From NCBI RefSeq assembly GCF_000507185.2, contig NZ_AYTM02000002.1, positions 4,065,501 to 4,129,500 of the forward strand: a DNA stretch of 64,000 bases, given 5' to 3'. Source of the DNA: Pseudomonas syringae KCTC 12500 (GTDB lineage: Bacteria > Pseudomonadota > Gammaproteobacteria > Pseudomonadales > Pseudomonadaceae). The position numbers and the translations under genes were made by a program. Below, one piece after another: positions 1 to 15,751 of this stretch. Within the stretch, counting starts at the first letter, position 1. The number at the start of each line of letters is the position of its first letter. Below the pieces are notes generated by a model that did not search any database, was not told where the DNA came from, and saw only the letters and a program-made list of their open reading frames with translations.

Positions 1-1562
1 TCAACCGTAAACACGGTCGCGCCGAGCTGTCCTATCCGCACGTCGACTACCAGTACGAAGGCCTCAAGCCGGTACTGGCACCGACCTACGGCATCATCCT
101 GTATCAGGAACAGGTGATGCAGATCGCCCAGGTCATGGCCGGTTACACCCTTGGCGGTGCGGACATGCTGCGTCGTGCCATGGGCAAGAAAAAGCCCGAG
201 GAAATGGCCAAGCAGCGCGGTGGTTTCATCGATGGCTGCAAGACCAATAACATCGACCCGGACCTTGCCGGTAACATCTTCGACCTGGTGGAAAAGTTCG
301 CCGGTTACGGTTTCAACAAGTCCCACTCCGCAGCCTACGGGCTGGTGTCGTACCAGACTGCCTGGCTGAAGACTCACTACCCGGCGCCGTTCATGGCGGC
401 GGTGTTGTCGGCGGATATGCACAACACCGACAAGGTCGTGACCTTGATCGAAGAAGTGCGCACGATGAAGCTGCGCCTCGACGCGCCGGACGTGAACACC
501 TCGGAGTTCAAGTTCACGGTAAGCGACGATGGCCGTATTCTTTATGGCCTTGGTGCGATAAAGGGCGTAGGCGAGGGGCCGGTCGAGGCGATTACCGATG
601 CGCGCCAGGACGGGCCGTTCAAGGACTTGTTCGACTTCTGCGCTCGCGTCGACCTTAAACGGGTCAACAAGCGCACCCTGGATGGTCTGATTCGCAGCGG
701 TGCGCTGGATCGTCTCGGGCCGTACTTCGAACTGGAGCCCAAGGCCTATCAGGCCAATATCGACCGTAACCGTTCGGTGCTGCTTGCCGCGCTGGAAGAA
801 GCCATTCAGGCGGCAGAGCAGACTGCACGCAGTCATGACAGTGGTCACGCCGACCTGTTCGGCGGTCTGTTCGTCGAAGCGGATGCCGATGTCTACGCCA
901 ACCATCGCAAGACCCGCGAGCTGAGCCTCAAGGATCGTCTGCGTGGTGAAAAGGAAACCCTGGGGCTGTACCTGACCGGGCACCCGATCGATGAATATGA
1001 AGGCGAGATCCGCCGTTTCGCTCGTCAGCGCATCATTGATCTCAAGCCGGCAAGAGACACCCAGACAGTCGCGGGCCTGATCATTGCCCTGCGCGTCATG
1101 AAGAACAAGAAGGGCGACAAGATGGGGTTCATTACCCTTGACGATCGCTCGGCGCGCATCGAGGCGTCGCTGTTTGCCGAAGCGTTCCATTCGGCTCAGT
1201 CACTGTTGCAGACCGATGCTATGGTGGTAGTCGAGGGCGAAGTCAGTAATGATGACTTCTCCGGTGGGCTGCGCTTGCGGGCCAAGCGTGTCATGAGTAT
1301 CGAGGATGCCCGCACCAATCTGGCCGAGAGCCTGCGTGTGACGGTGCGTGCCGAGGCGCTCAAGGGCGACCGGCTGCGCTGGCTGGGCGATCTGTGCAAG
1401 CGCCATCGCGGTGCCTGTCCGATCACGGTGGACTACACGGGGCAGGACGCCCGCGCATTGCTGCAATTGGGAGAAGCATGGCGGATTGATCCTGCGGACA
1501 GCTTGATTCAAGCTCTGCGTGACCAGTTCGGACGTGAGAACGTCTTTCTCCAGTATCGTTGA
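1..1562 (+). CDS. dnaE: DNA polymerase III subunit alpha, C-terminal part (5' end outside window)
   Basis: This is the catalytic subunit of the replicative DNA polymerase III. The reading frame is open from base 3 and ends in TGA at 1560-1562, giving about 519 residues of a protein that is normally about 1170. Visible blocks are the fingers/thumb segment with MLRRAMGKKKPEEMAKQR, the stretch SAAYGLVSYQTAWLKTHYP, a helix-hairpin-helix-like GVGEGPVEAI, and a C-terminal OB fold around VAGLIIALRVMKNKKGDKMG. The polymerase catalytic aspartates would lie upstream of the window. It is followed by accA after 128 bases, the usual Pseudomonas order. Identification is very secure; only the start is unseen. 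Confidence 0.98.
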   Translation, partial: NRKHGRAELSYPHVDYQYEGLKPVLAPTYGIILYQEQVMQIAQVMAGYTLGGADMLRRAMGKKKPEEMAKQRGGFIDGCKTNNIDPDLAGNIFDLVEKFAGYGFNKSHSAAYGLVSYQTAWLKTHYPAPFMAAVLSADMHNTDKVVTLIEEVRTMKLRLDAPDVNTSEFKFTVSDDGRILYGLGAIKGVGEGPVEAITDARQDGPFKDLFDFCARVDLKRVNKRTLDGLIRSGALDRLGPYFELEPKAYQANIDRNRSVLLAALEEAIQAAEQTARSHDSGHADLFGGLFVEADADVYANHRKTRELSLKDRLRGEKETLGLYLTGHPIDEYEGEIRRFARQRIIDLKPARDTQTVAGLIIALRVMKNKKGDKMGFITLDDRSARIEASLFAEAFHSAQSLLQTDAMVVVEGEVSNDDFSGGLRLRAKRVMSIEDARTNLAESLRVTVRAEALKGDRLRWLGDLCKRHRGACPITVDYTGQDARALLQLGEAWRIDPADSLIQALRDQFGRENVFLQYR

Positions 1563-1690
1563 ACGTCGCAGGCTCGACTTGCGCTCAACCCTGAATTTTA
1601 ATTTCGACCTGAACGCGCCGGTTCCGAACAGGAACGGCGCAGACGGATCAACCGGCCGGCCTCTTGGCCGTCGACCCAAGACGGATGCCT

Positions 1691-2638
1691 ATGAACCCGA
1701 ATTTTCTTGATTTCGAACAGCCTATCGCTGACTTGCAGGCCAAAATCGAAGAACTGCGCTTGGTGGGTAACGACAACTCGCTGAACATCGGCGACGAGAT
1801 CTCCCGGCTGCAAGACAAGAGCAAGACGCTCACCGAAAGCATCTTCGGCAACCTGACCAGCTGGCAGATCGCGCGCATGGCGCGCCATCCGCGTCGTCCT
1901 TACACGCTGGACTACATCGAAAACATCTTTACCGAGTTCGATGAGCTGCACGGCGATCGGCATTTCTCCGATGATGCGGCGATCGTCGGCGGTATTGCCC
2001 GTCTGGACAACCAGCCAGTCATGGTCATCGGCCATCAGAAAGGCCGGGACGTGCGCGAGAAGGTTCGCCGCAACTTCGGCATGCCGCGCCCCGAAGGCTA
2101 TCGCAAGGCCTGCCGTCTGATGGAAATGGCCGAGCGCTTCAAGATGCCGATCCTGACCTTTATCGATACGCCGGGCGCCTATCCGGGTATCGACGCGGAA
2201 GAGCGCAACCAGAGCGAAGCGATTGCCTGGAACCTGCGCGTGATGGCCCGTCTCAAGACGCCGATCATCGCTACCGTCATCGGTGAAGGCGGTTCTGGTG
2301 GTGCGCTGGCGATTGGCGTCTGTGACCAGTTGAACATGCTGCAGTACTCGACTTACGCGGTGATCTCTCCGGAAGGCTGCGCGTCGATCCTTTGGAAAAC
2401 CGCCGAGAAGGCTCCGGATGCTGCTGAAGCTATGGGCATCACCGCTGACCGCCTGAAAGGTCTGGGTATCGTCGACAAGGTCATCGCCGAGCCACTGGGT
2501 GGCGCGCATCGTGATCCGGTCGCTGCCGCTGCCTTGATTCGCGAAGAGCTGAGCAATCAGCTGGCGATGCTCAAGGAGTTCGATAACGACGAGCTGCTGG
2601 CGCGCCGTTATGACCGCTTGATGAGCTACGGTCTGTAA
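1691..2638 (+). CDS. accA: acetyl-CoA carboxylase carboxyltransferase subunit alpha
   Basis: AccA pairs with AccD to transfer the carboxyl group from carboxybiotin to acetyl-CoA, giving malonyl-CoA for fatty-acid synthesis. From the ATG at 1691 ([15 protein letters not shown]) the product is 315 residues, the usual family length. An upstream in-frame ATG at 1664 would add nine atypical residues and is not preferred. The crotonase-fold core includes the glycine-rich segment [11 protein letters not shown] at about residues 198-208, which shapes the oxyanion and CoA site, and the [14 protein letters not shown] segment. The gene lies between dnaE and tilS as in other pseudomonads. Confidence 0.97.
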   Translation: MNPNFLDFEQPIADLQAKIEELRLVGNDNSLNIGDEISRLQDKSKTLTESIFGNLTSWQIARMARHPRRPYTLDYIENIFTEFDELHGDRHFSDDAAIVGGIARLDNQPVMVIGHQKGRDVREKVRRNFGMPRPEGYRKACRLMEMAERFKMPILTFIDTPGAYPGIDAEERNQSEAIAWNLRVMARLKTPIIATVIGEGGSGGALAIGVCDQLNMLQYSTYAVISPEGCASILWKTAEKAPDAAEAMGITADRLKGLGIVDKVIAEPLGGAHRDPVAAAALIREELSNQLAMLKEFDNDELLARRYDRLMSYGL

Positions 2639-2660
2639 GCTGCGTCGCCCCGATTGTTTC

Positions 2661-2692
2661 CACGTCTTGCGGGCTTCTGCCCGAAAGGCGTG
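2661..2692. repeat. hairpin downstream of accA
   Basis: A near-perfect inverted repeat of CACG..TT.CGGGC and GCCCG.AA..CGTG closes on a TTCT loop just after the accA stop. There is no T-run behind it, so it may be a processing or attenuation structure or part of the adjacent REP-like sequence, not a classical intrinsic terminator. Confidence 0.5.
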
Positions 2693-2756
2693 GGAGCGAA
2701 CCTGTTCGCGAAAGGGCGGGTTTGAGCACTGAAGCCGTTAGTGTGCGAACCCGCCA
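2689..2756. repeat. REP-like palindromic sequence between accA and tilS
   Basis: The segment GGGAGCGAACCTGTTCGCGAA resembles the short palindromic GTGGGAGCGAA..TTCGCGAA repeats common in P. syringae intergenic regions. A second pair, GGCGGGTT (about 2716-2723) and GAACCCGCC (about 2748-2756), can fold around it. Family membership is from memory; copy number elsewhere in the genome cannot be seen here. Confidence 0.5.
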
Positions 2757-2774
2757 GGTCGGTGAAAAACATCC

Positions 2775-4112
2775 ATGACCACCCCCTCACGCACCGGTCA
2801 TGATCTTTCTGCCAGGCTTCTTCAAGTCCTGGCCCCATGGCGTAATGCGCCTGTCTGGCATGTCGGTTTCTCCGGCGGCCTCGACTCAACCGTGCTTTTG
2901 CATCTTCTGGCTGAACTCGCCAGTCGCGAAACCCTGCCTGCGCTCAACGCCATCCATGTGCACCACGGTCTGCAGACTGCTGCCGATTGCTGGCCAGAGC
3001 ATTGTCAGCAGGTCTGCAAGACGCTCGGGGTGGCATTCGAGTCTGTTCGCGTTCAGGTCGAGTACGCTGCAAGTCTCGAGCAGGCTGCCCGGCAGGCGCG
3101 TTACAGCGCCTTCAGTGGGCGGCTGGGTGAGGGCGAGGTGCTGCTGACGGGGCAGCATCGCGATGATCAGGCCGAAACCCTGTTGTTCCGTCTGCTGCGC
3201 GGCGCAGGCGTACGCGGTCTGGCTGCCATGCCCGATCAGCGCGTGCTGGGGTGTGGGCATCTGCTGAGGCCGCTACTGGATGTGTCGCGAAAGCAGTTGG
3301 AAGACTACGCGCATCGGCACGGCCTGAACTGGATCGAAGATCCCAGCAATGACGATCAGCAGTTCTCGCGCAATTTTTTGCGCAGTCAGGTATTGCCGTT
3401 GCTGACCTCCAGATGGCCGCAGGCAGCGGCCAGTCTGGCGCGTACTGCGCGCCACCTCGGCGAAGCGCAGCAATTGCTCGACGAGCTCGCGCTGCAGGAT
3501 ATTGCCAACGCGCAGGCTGCAACGTCGTTCACTTGGGTTGGCCTGCCGGTGTTGAGTCTTGGGCCGATTGCCGCATTGTCCGCAGCCCGGCAGCGCAATG
3601 CACTGCGTCACTGGCTTGCGCCACTGACGCGCCTGCCGGACACCGATCACTGGGCTGGCTGGGAGGCATTGCGCGATGCGGCGCATGACGCAGGTCCGTT
3701 ATGGCGGCTTGCTGATGGAACGCTGCACAGGGCGCAGAATTGTATCTGGTGGGTGCCCGCTGACTGGCAGCCGCTCTGTCGTCAGGCAATGGACTGGCCG
3801 GACCCTGGTGTGCCGCTGGACTTGCCGGGTAATGGCTGCGTGGTTCTGGAAGGCGAGGCGCCGTCGGGGTGTCTGCAAGTCCGCTATCGGCAGGGTGGTG
3901 AAGTGTTACGCCTGAACGGGCGTGGCAGCCGTGATCTCAAGCGCTTGCTCAACGAGCAGTCAGTGCCGGCGTTTCTGCGCGGCAGATTGCCGCTGCTGTA
4001 CCTCGATAACGTGCTGCTGGCCGTCGCCAACCTGCCTGGACTGGACGGTTCGCCCAATGAAAACTGGCGTTTGCGCTGGGTTACGCCGACCGGCGACCAA
4101 AGTTTGAGCTGA
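2775..4112 (+). CDS. tilS: tRNA(Ile)-lysidine synthase
   Basis: TilS uses ATP and lysine to convert C34 of the CAU-anticodon tRNA-Ile to lysidine, switching both its charging and its decoding to AUA. The 445-residue product begins MTTPSRTGHDLSARLLQ. The N-type ATP pyrophosphatase P-loop SGGLDS is at residues 33-38, followed by HVHHGLQ and the TGQHRDDQAETLLFRLLRG block. The C-terminal substrate-binding domain is also present (LNGRGSRDLKRLLNEQ). Length and domain order match the long proteobacterial form. A promoter for pyrG overlaps its stop codon. Confidence 0.96.
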   Translation: MTTPSRTGHDLSARLLQVLAPWRNAPVWHVGFSGGLDSTVLLHLLAELASRETLPALNAIHVHHGLQTAADCWPEHCQQVCKTLGVAFESVRVQVEYAASLEQAARQARYSAFSGRLGEGEVLLTGQHRDDQAETLLFRLLRGAGVRGLAAMPDQRVLGCGHLLRPLLDVSRKQLEDYAHRHGLNWIEDPSNDDQQFSRNFLRSQVLPLLTSRWPQAAASLARTARHLGEAQQLLDELALQDIANAQAATSFTWVGLPVLSLGPIAALSAARQRNALRHWLAPLTRLPDTDHWAGWEALRDAAHDAGPLWRLADGTLHRAQNCIWWVPADWQPLCRQAMDWPDPGVPLDLPGNGCVVLEGEAPSGCLQVRYRQGGEVLRLNGRGSRDLKRLLNEQSVPAFLRGRLPLLYLDNVLLAVANLPGLDGSPNENWRLRWVTPTGDQSLS

Positions 4113-4132
4113 AAGGCCCTTTCAGGTAGACT
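4104..4132 (+). promoter_or_regulatory. probable sigma-70 promoter for pyrG
   Basis: TTGAGC (4104-4109) and TAGACT (4127-4132) are separated by 17 bases, close to the sigma-70 consensus. The -35 hexamer overlaps the end of tilS. Transcription from here would give a pyrG leader of roughly 235 bases. It was seen by eye and not tested. Confidence 0.55.
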
Positions 4133-4138
4133 ACGCTC

Positions 4139-8293
<4,155 letters not shown>

Positions 8294-8391
8294 GCCATAG
8301 ATGGTAAAAAGACGCAGAGTGCTGCACGGATTCGGGTTCCCTGACTCGCCTGTGTAGCTCCGATGCTGACGCTCCGCGGTAATCTGGAGTG

Positions 8392-8419
8392 ATTGAGCCT
8401 GGCTTATGTCAGGCTCAAT
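8392..8419. repeat. perfect 10-bp inverted repeat in the eno-ftsB spacer
   Basis: ATTGAGCCTG and CAGGCTCAAT flank an 8-base loop. No T-run follows on the + strand, so it is not a textbook intrinsic terminator. It may cause pausing or stabilise the end of the eno mRNA. Confidence 0.5.
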
Positions 8420-8483
8420 GCCCTCAGTCGTTTGTTGTTCACGTTGGCTCTGCTGTCTTTTTTACTGGGTACCTGATATTTCA

Positions 8484-8762
8484 ATGCGCAGTCCTAACTG
8501 GTTGTTCCTCGTCCTGCTCCTGTTGCTGGCTGGCTTGCAGTACCGCCTTTGGGTCGGTAACGGAAGCCTCGCGCAAGTGGCCAGCCTGACTCAGCAGATT
8601 GCCGACCAGCACGCTGAAAATCAGGTGCTGCTCGAGCGCAACCGCGTGCTCGATGCCGAGGTCATGGAGTTGAAAAAGGGTCTGGAAACCGTCGAAGAGC
8701 GTGCCCGACATGAATTGGGCATGGTCAAGGACGGCGAAACCCTTTACCAGCTCGCGCAATAA
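8484..8762 (+). CDS. ftsB: cell division protein FtsB
   Basis: FtsB is a bitopic inner-membrane protein that joins FtsL and FtsQ in the divisome. From the ATG at 8484 (MRSPNWLFLVLLLLLAGLQY) the product has 92 residues. It has one membrane helix at about residues 5-20, then a leucine-rich coiled coil to about residue 75 (LTQQIADQHAENQVLLERN). It ends with the conserved ERARHELGMVKDGETLYQL. A longer upstream reading is possible but would put extra residues before the membrane helix. ispD follows after 13 bases. Confidence 0.95.
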   Translation: MRSPNWLFLVLLLLLAGLQYRLWVGNGSLAQVASLTQQIADQHAENQVLLERNRVLDAEVMELKKGLETVEERARHELGMVKDGETLYQLAQ

Positions 8763-8775
8763 TCAAGTTGGTGCG

Positions 8776-9486
8776 ATGAAAGACTTTCTTCCTGCCTTCT
8801 GGGCAGTGATACCTGCAGCGGGCATTGGTGCTCGCATGGCAGCCGACCGTCCCAAGCAGTACCTGCCACTGGGCGGCCTGACAATTCTGGAACACAGCCT
8901 GCTTTGCTTTCTCGATCACCCCCGGCTCAAGGGGCTGGTGATCAGTCTGGCTGTGGACGACCCTTACTGGGCTGCATTGCCCTGCGCGCATGACACTCGC
9001 ATTCAGCGCGTGGACGGCGGCATCGAGCGCTCAGGCTCGGTGCTCAATGCGCTTCTGCACCTGCATGCGCAGGGCGCCAGTGACAATGACTGGGTGCTGG
9101 TTCATGACGCTGCGCGTCCGAACCTGGCGCGCAGTGATCTGGACAATCTGCTCGGCGAACTGGCCGATGATCCTGTTGGCGGCCTGCTGGCCGTGCCGGC
9201 CCGCGATACGCTCAAGCGTGCCGACAGCAGCGGTCGTGTGCTGGAAACAGTGGATCGCAGCCTGATCTGGCAAGCCTTCACGCCGCAGATGTTTCGTCTT
9301 GGGGCCCTGCATCGCGCCCTGGCGGACAGCCTGGTCTCTAACGTCAGCATCACCGATGAGGCATCGGCCATCGAGTGGGCGGGGCAATCTCCACGCCTGA
9401 TCGAGGGACGCTCAGACAACATCAAGGTCACGCGCCCGGAAGACCTGGAATGGCTGCGCCAGCGCCGCAGCGAGTTCGGGCGCTAG
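8776..9486 (+). CDS. ispD: 2-C-methyl-D-erythritol 4-phosphate cytidylyltransferase
   Basis: IspD joins CTP and methylerythritol 4-phosphate in the non-mevalonate isoprenoid pathway. From the ATG at 8776 (MKDFLPAFWAVIPAAG) it is 236 residues. The nucleotide-binding signature IPAAGIGARMAADRPKQYL is at about residues 12-30, followed by VLVHDAARPNL and the C-terminal NIKVTRPEDLEW. ispF, the next-but-one enzyme of the pathway, lies 3 kb downstream, separated here by the formaldehyde genes. Confidence 0.97.
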   Translation: MKDFLPAFWAVIPAAGIGARMAADRPKQYLPLGGLTILEHSLLCFLDHPRLKGLVISLAVDDPYWAALPCAHDTRIQRVDGGIERSGSVLNALLHLHAQGASDNDWVLVHDAARPNLARSDLDNLLGELADDPVGGLLAVPARDTLKRADSSGRVLETVDRSLIWQAFTPQMFRLGALHRALADSLVSNVSITDEASAIEWAGQSPRLIEGRSDNIKVTRPEDLEWLRQRRSEFGR

Positions 9487-9492
9487 GCCCCG

Positions 9493-10392
9493 CTACTGGC
9501 GGTACTCATCCCTCATCGCCAAGCCTTCCTTGAGATAATCCACCAGCTTGCGCACCTTGGGTGACAGGTGCCTTTGCTGCGGATAGAGCCCCCACACGGC
9601 CGTGTTGGGCGGTTGATGCGCCTCCAGCAATGAGATCAGCGTGCCGTCGTTGAGATGTTTCTGCACGTAGTAATCCGGCAACTGACACAAACCCACGCCA
9701 TGCAACGCGGCATCCAGCACGGCCTGGCCGCTGTTACAGCGCCAGTTGCCTTGCACGCGCTGTGAAAATTCACGCCCGTTCTGCTGGAGCTGCCAGGTAT
9801 CGCTGCCTCCGATCAGGCAATTATGGCGATTGAGTTCCGAAAGGCTGTGCGGCCTGCCGTAACGCTCGATGTAGGACGGCGAGGCGCACAGGTACATCTG
9901 CCGTGGCGCAAGGCGGGTTGCGACCAGGCGCGAATCCTGTAACCGGCCAAGACGAATCGCCAGGTCCATGCCTTCATGAACCAGGTCCAGCGTTTCATTG
10001 CTCAGCTCGATATCGACCCGCAGGTGCGGGTACAGGTCCATGAAGCGTGTGACCAGCGGCGTGATGAAGCGCTCGCCATAGGCCACGGCGCAGGTCATGC
10101 GCAACAACCCCTTCGGTTCGCTGGCCAGATCGCCCACCGCGCGCAGTGCTTCTTCGCGGCCGTCCTGCAGGCGCTGGCAGTGATGCAGAAAGGTCTGACC
10201 GGCTTCGGTGAGCGCGACCTTGCGGGTACTGCGGTAGAGCAGACGAGTCTGCAGGCGTTCTTCAAGGCGCACGATCTGACGGCTGACATGCGACGAGGAG
10301 ACCCCGAGCCGCAGAGCCGCGGCGGTGAACTGCCCGCATTCCGCGACGGCAACGAACTCATCCAGACCTTCCCAACGATTGGTGTACATCAA
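9493..10392 (-). CDS. LysR-family regulator, probably of formaldehyde detoxification (GfnR-like)
   Basis: The 299-residue product starts MMYTNRWEGLDEFVAVAECG. It has an N-terminal winged helix-turn-helix (about residues 10-65, with AAALRLGVSSSHVSRQIVRLE) and a LysR effector domain starting near residue 95. It is divergent from adhC-fghA across 101 bases. In P. aeruginosa the LysR gene at this position is GfnR, which controls glutathione-dependent formaldehyde neutralisation. The role here is inferred from that synteny; the inducing ligand is not evident from the sequence. Its 3' end is 6 bases from the ispD stop. Confidence 0.85.
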   Translation of the reverse strand: MMYTNRWEGLDEFVAVAECGQFTAAALRLGVSSSHVSRQIVRLEERLQTRLLYRSTRKVALTEAGQTFLHHCQRLQDGREEALRAVGDLASEPKGLLRMTCAVAYGERFITPLVTRFMDLYPHLRVDIELSNETLDLVHEGMDLAIRLGRLQDSRLVATRLAPRQMYLCASPSYIERYGRPHSLSELNRHNCLIGGSDTWQLQQNGREFSQRVQGNWRCNSGQAVLDAALHGVGLCQLPDYYVQKHLNDGTLISLLEAHQPPNTAVWGLYPQQRHLSPKVRKLVDYLKEGLAMRDEYRQ

Positions 10393-11606
<1,214 letters not shown>

Positions 11607-11613
11607 GGAGCAG

Positions 11614-11690
11614 CAGCAAGCTGTCAGCTCCAAGCGGCAAGCACGAAGGTCTCTTACATGCTTGTAGCTTGCGGCTTGAGGCTTGTAGCT
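11614..11690. repeat. AGCTTGCAGCTTGAAGC-type imperfect inverted repeat in the adhC-fghA spacer
   Basis: The left arm (about 11614-11645) is a run of 7-8 base units of the type AAGCTGTC-AGCTCCAAGC-GGCAAGC. The right arm (11661-11690), CTTGTAGCTTGCGGCTTGAG onward, is close to its reverse complement. Such AAGCT/GCAAGC unit repeats occur in many Pseudomonas intergenic regions. It lies inside a presumed operon and could form a large hairpin in the mRNA. Confidence 0.6.
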
Positions 11691-11702
11691 AGAGGACACG
11701 AT

Positions 11703-12548
11703 ATGCCTTTGGAAAATATTTCCTGCCAAAAGAGCTTCGGCGGCTGGCACAAGCGCTACAAGCACCATTCTCAGGTGCTCGGTTGTGACATGGTGTTTGC
11801 CGTCTATCTGCCGCCACAGGCGGAGCAGGGCGGCAAGCTGCCGGTGTTGTACTGGCTGTCCGGCCTGACCTGCACGGATGAAAACTTCATGCAGAAAGCC
11901 GCCGCCCATCGACTGGCGGCCGAGCTGGGCATCATCATCGTAGCGCCTGATACCAGTCCGCGCGGTGCTGACGTGGCAGATGACCCTGACGGCGCCTGGG
12001 ACTTCGGTCAAGGCGCGGGCTTCTACCTCAACGCCACCGAGCAGCCTTACGCGCGGCATTACCAAATGCATGATTACGTGGTCAAGGAACTGCCGGCGCT
12101 GATCGAGGGGCATTTCCCGGCGTCACAGGTGCGCAGCATCAGCGGGCACTCGATGGGCGGTCACGGCGCGCTGGTCTGCGCATTGCGCAATCCAGGTCGC
12201 TATCGGTCGGTATCCGCGTTCTCGCCGATCAGTAATCCGATCGATTGCCCGTGGGGGCAAAAGGCATTTTCCCGTTATCTGGGCGAAGACCGTTCTCGCT
12301 GGCGCGAGTGGGATGCCAGCGTGCTGATTGCGCAGGCGTCCGAAAAGCTGCCGACCCTGGTCGATCAGGGCGATCGTGATGATTTTCTGGTCAACCAGCT
12401 CAAACCCGAGGTGCTGGTTCAGGCGGCCAAGACTGCGGACTACCCGCTGACCCTGCGCATGCAGCCAGGTTACGACCACAGCTATTTCTTCATCGCCAGC
12501 TTCATCGAAGACCATCTCAGGCATCACGCAGCAGCCTTGAACAGCTAA
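11703..12548 (+). CDS. fghA: S-formylglutathione hydrolase
   Basis: This esterase-D-type alpha/beta hydrolase splits S-formylglutathione into formate and glutathione, the second step of formaldehyde detoxification. From the ATG at 11703 ([19 protein letters not shown]) it has 281 residues, the usual length. The nucleophile elbow [10 protein letters not shown] places Ser at about residue 150. [10 protein letters not shown] near the C terminus carries the catalytic His. It follows adhC, separated by a repeat-containing spacer of 96 bases, and ends just before the terminator that abuts ispF. Confidence 0.96.
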   Translation: MPLENISCQKSFGGWHKRYKHHSQVLGCDMVFAVYLPPQAEQGGKLPVLYWLSGLTCTDENFMQKAAAHRLAAELGIIIVAPDTSPRGADVADDPDGAWDFGQGAGFYLNATEQPYARHYQMHDYVVKELPALIEGHFPASQVRSISGHSMGGHGALVCALRNPGRYRSVSAFSPISNPIDCPWGQKAFSRYLGEDRSRWREWDASVLIAQASEKLPTLVDQGDRDDFLVNQLKPEVLVQAAKTADYPLTLRMQPGYDHSYFFIASFIEDHLRHHAAALNS

Positions 12549-12564
12549 CGCGCGCCAAAGCAGG

Positions 12565-12570
12565 TAGAAT
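12565..12570 (+). promoter_or_regulatory. candidate -10 box for ispF
   Basis: TAGAAT lies 37 bases before the ispF start codon, immediately upstream of the terminator hairpin. No good -35 box is visible at 16-18 bases upstream (TTGAAC at 12537 is 22 bases away). If used, transcription would begin near 12577, inside the 5' arm of the hairpin. Confidence 0.35.
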
Positions 12571-12571
12571 C

Positions 12572-12601
12572 ACGCCCTGACTTTTTTCAGGGCGTTTTTT
12601 T
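12572..12601 (+). terminator. intrinsic terminator of adhC-fghA abutting the ispF start codon
   Basis: ACGCCCTGA (12572-12580) pairs perfectly with TCAGGGCGT (12587-12595) around a 6-base loop, and TTTTTT (12596-12601) follows. The ispF ATG begins at the very next base. The only Shine-Dalgarno-like sequence for ispF, AGGG, is inside the 3' arm of the stem. Confidence 0.85.
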
Positions 12602-13075
12602 ATGCGTATTGGCCATGGCTTTGATGTGCACCGTTTCGCTGAAGGCGACTTCATTACCTTGGGCGGCGTGCGGATTGCACACGGGTTCGGTCTGCTGGCC
12701 CATTCCGATGGCGATGTCCTGCTGCATGCCTTGAGCGACGCGCTTCTGGGTGCCGCAGCGCTGGGCGATATCGGCAAGCACTTTCCCGACACGGATCCGC
12801 AGTTCAAGGGCGCCGACAGTCGCGTGCTGCTGCGTCATGTCCTTACGTTGATTCATGGCAAAGGCTGGCAGGTCGGTAATGTCGACGCCACCATCGTCGC
12901 TCAGGCACCGAAAATGGCGCCGCACATCGATGCCATGCGTGCATTGATCGCTGCAGACCTTCAGGTTGAGCTGGACCAGGTCAACGTCAAGGCCACGACG
13001 ACTGAAAAGCTTGGCTTTACCGGGCGTGAAGAAGGCATCGCGGTGCATGCCGTTGCATTGTTGCTGCGCGCATGA
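12602..13075 (+). CDS. ispF: 2-C-methyl-D-erythritol 2,4-cyclodiphosphate synthase
   Basis: IspF cyclises CDP-methylerythritol 2-phosphate in the non-mevalonate isoprenoid pathway. The 157-residue length is standard. Zinc ligands are Asp8 and His10 ([10 protein letters not shown]) and His42 (DVLLH). [23 protein letters not shown] and [16 protein letters not shown] are family blocks. The ATG directly follows the T-tract of an intrinsic terminator, which is unusual. The 3' end overlaps the truD start by four bases (ATGA), so translation is probably coupled through truD, surE and pcm. Confidence 0.97.
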   Translation: MRIGHGFDVHRFAEGDFITLGGVRIAHGFGLLAHSDGDVLLHALSDALLGAAALGDIGKHFPDTDPQFKGADSRVLLRHVLTLIHGKGWQVGNVDATIVAQAPKMAPHIDAMRALIAADLQVELDQVNVKATTTEKLGFTGREEGIAVHAVALLLRA

Positions 13076-14117
13076 ATGAACGTGAACTGCTGGGCCCGCG
13101 AGCTTACGGCGAGGCATTGGGGCGTGCAGTCCTCAAAGCGACTGCCGAAGACTTTCAGGTCGACGAAGTGCTGGACATTCCGCTTTCCGGGGATGGCGAG
13201 CACTTGTGGCTATGGGTCGAGAAACGCGGTCTGAACACGGAAGAGGCGGCCCGCCGACTGGCCAGGGCTGCGGGCGTCCAACTGCGCACAGTCAGCTATG
13301 CCGGGCTCAAGGATCGTCAGGCACTGACCCGCCAGTGGTTCAGCATTCAATTGCCTGGCAAGGCCGATCCTGACCTGTCCGCTGCGCAGGACGACACGCT
13401 GCAGATTCTCAAGAGCGGCCGCCACAAACGCAAACTGCAACGCGGCGCCCATGCGGCCAATGGCTTCACGCTGCGTCTGACCCAGCTGGATGCAGACAAG
13501 GGCGCCTTGAATCAGCGTCTTGAAACCATCGCTCGGCAGGGCATTCCCAATTATTTCGGCACGCAGCGTTTCGGTTATCAGGGCGGAAATCTTGGCGAGG
13601 CACGCGATTACGCCGCCCGCAAGGCGCTGCCTGAGCAACGCGCGGTGCGTTCGCGACTGTTGTCCACGGCGCGCAGTTACCTGTTCAATCGGGTGCTGGC
13701 CGCTCGGGTTGTCGATGGCAGCTGGCAGAAGGCTCAGGTCGGTGATTTGCTCGCGTTCACCGACAGCCGCAGCTTTTTCCCGGCCGGGGTGGATGAATGC
13801 AGCGATCCTCGTCTGGCGATCCTCGATCTGCACCCCACCGGACCTCAATGGGGTGAAGGCCCTTCGCCAGCTGGCGGTGCGACGGCAGCGCTGGAAAATA
13901 CCGTTGCCGACGACGAATCTGTATTGCGTGACTGGCTGGTCAGAGCGGGCATGGAGCACGAACGTCGCATCCTGCGACTGCCCATTGGGCGGCTGACGTG
14001 GCATTATCCCGAGTCTGACATTCTGCAACTGGAATTCGTCCTTCCGCCCGGATGTTTCGCGACCGTTTTGGTCCGCGAACTCATCGATCTGGTGCCGGTT
14101 GGGCAGACGGACAGCTC

Positions 14118-14130
<13 letters not shown>
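13072..14130 (+). CDS. truD: tRNA pseudouridine(13) synthase
   Basis: TruD isomerises U13 of tRNA-Glu to pseudouridine. The 352-residue product begins [17 protein letters not shown] and overlaps the ispF stop. The catalytic aspartate is in [17 protein letters not shown] at about residue 81, and the TruD-specific segment [18 protein letters not shown] follows. The end overlaps the surE start by 13 bases. This ispF-truD-surE-pcm-nlpD-rpoS order is conserved in gammaproteobacteria. Confidence 0.97.
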
Positions 14131-15544
<1,414 letters not shown>

Positions 15545-15751
15545 AGATTGTCTGCGGTAAACAATGAATTCTGGCGTCAGTCATCGGTCTACAGCGCGCG
15601 GCCACAAATGTTAAATGGCCTGATGGCATCATTTCCATGCAGCTGATTGATACTTAACAGCGTTTTTCAGCGGATATCACTGGCTGCCCGTCGCTATTAC
15701 GGCACAATAGGCATCTTTTTTGAATTCAGTCACCAGTAAAGGGAGTGGCGG

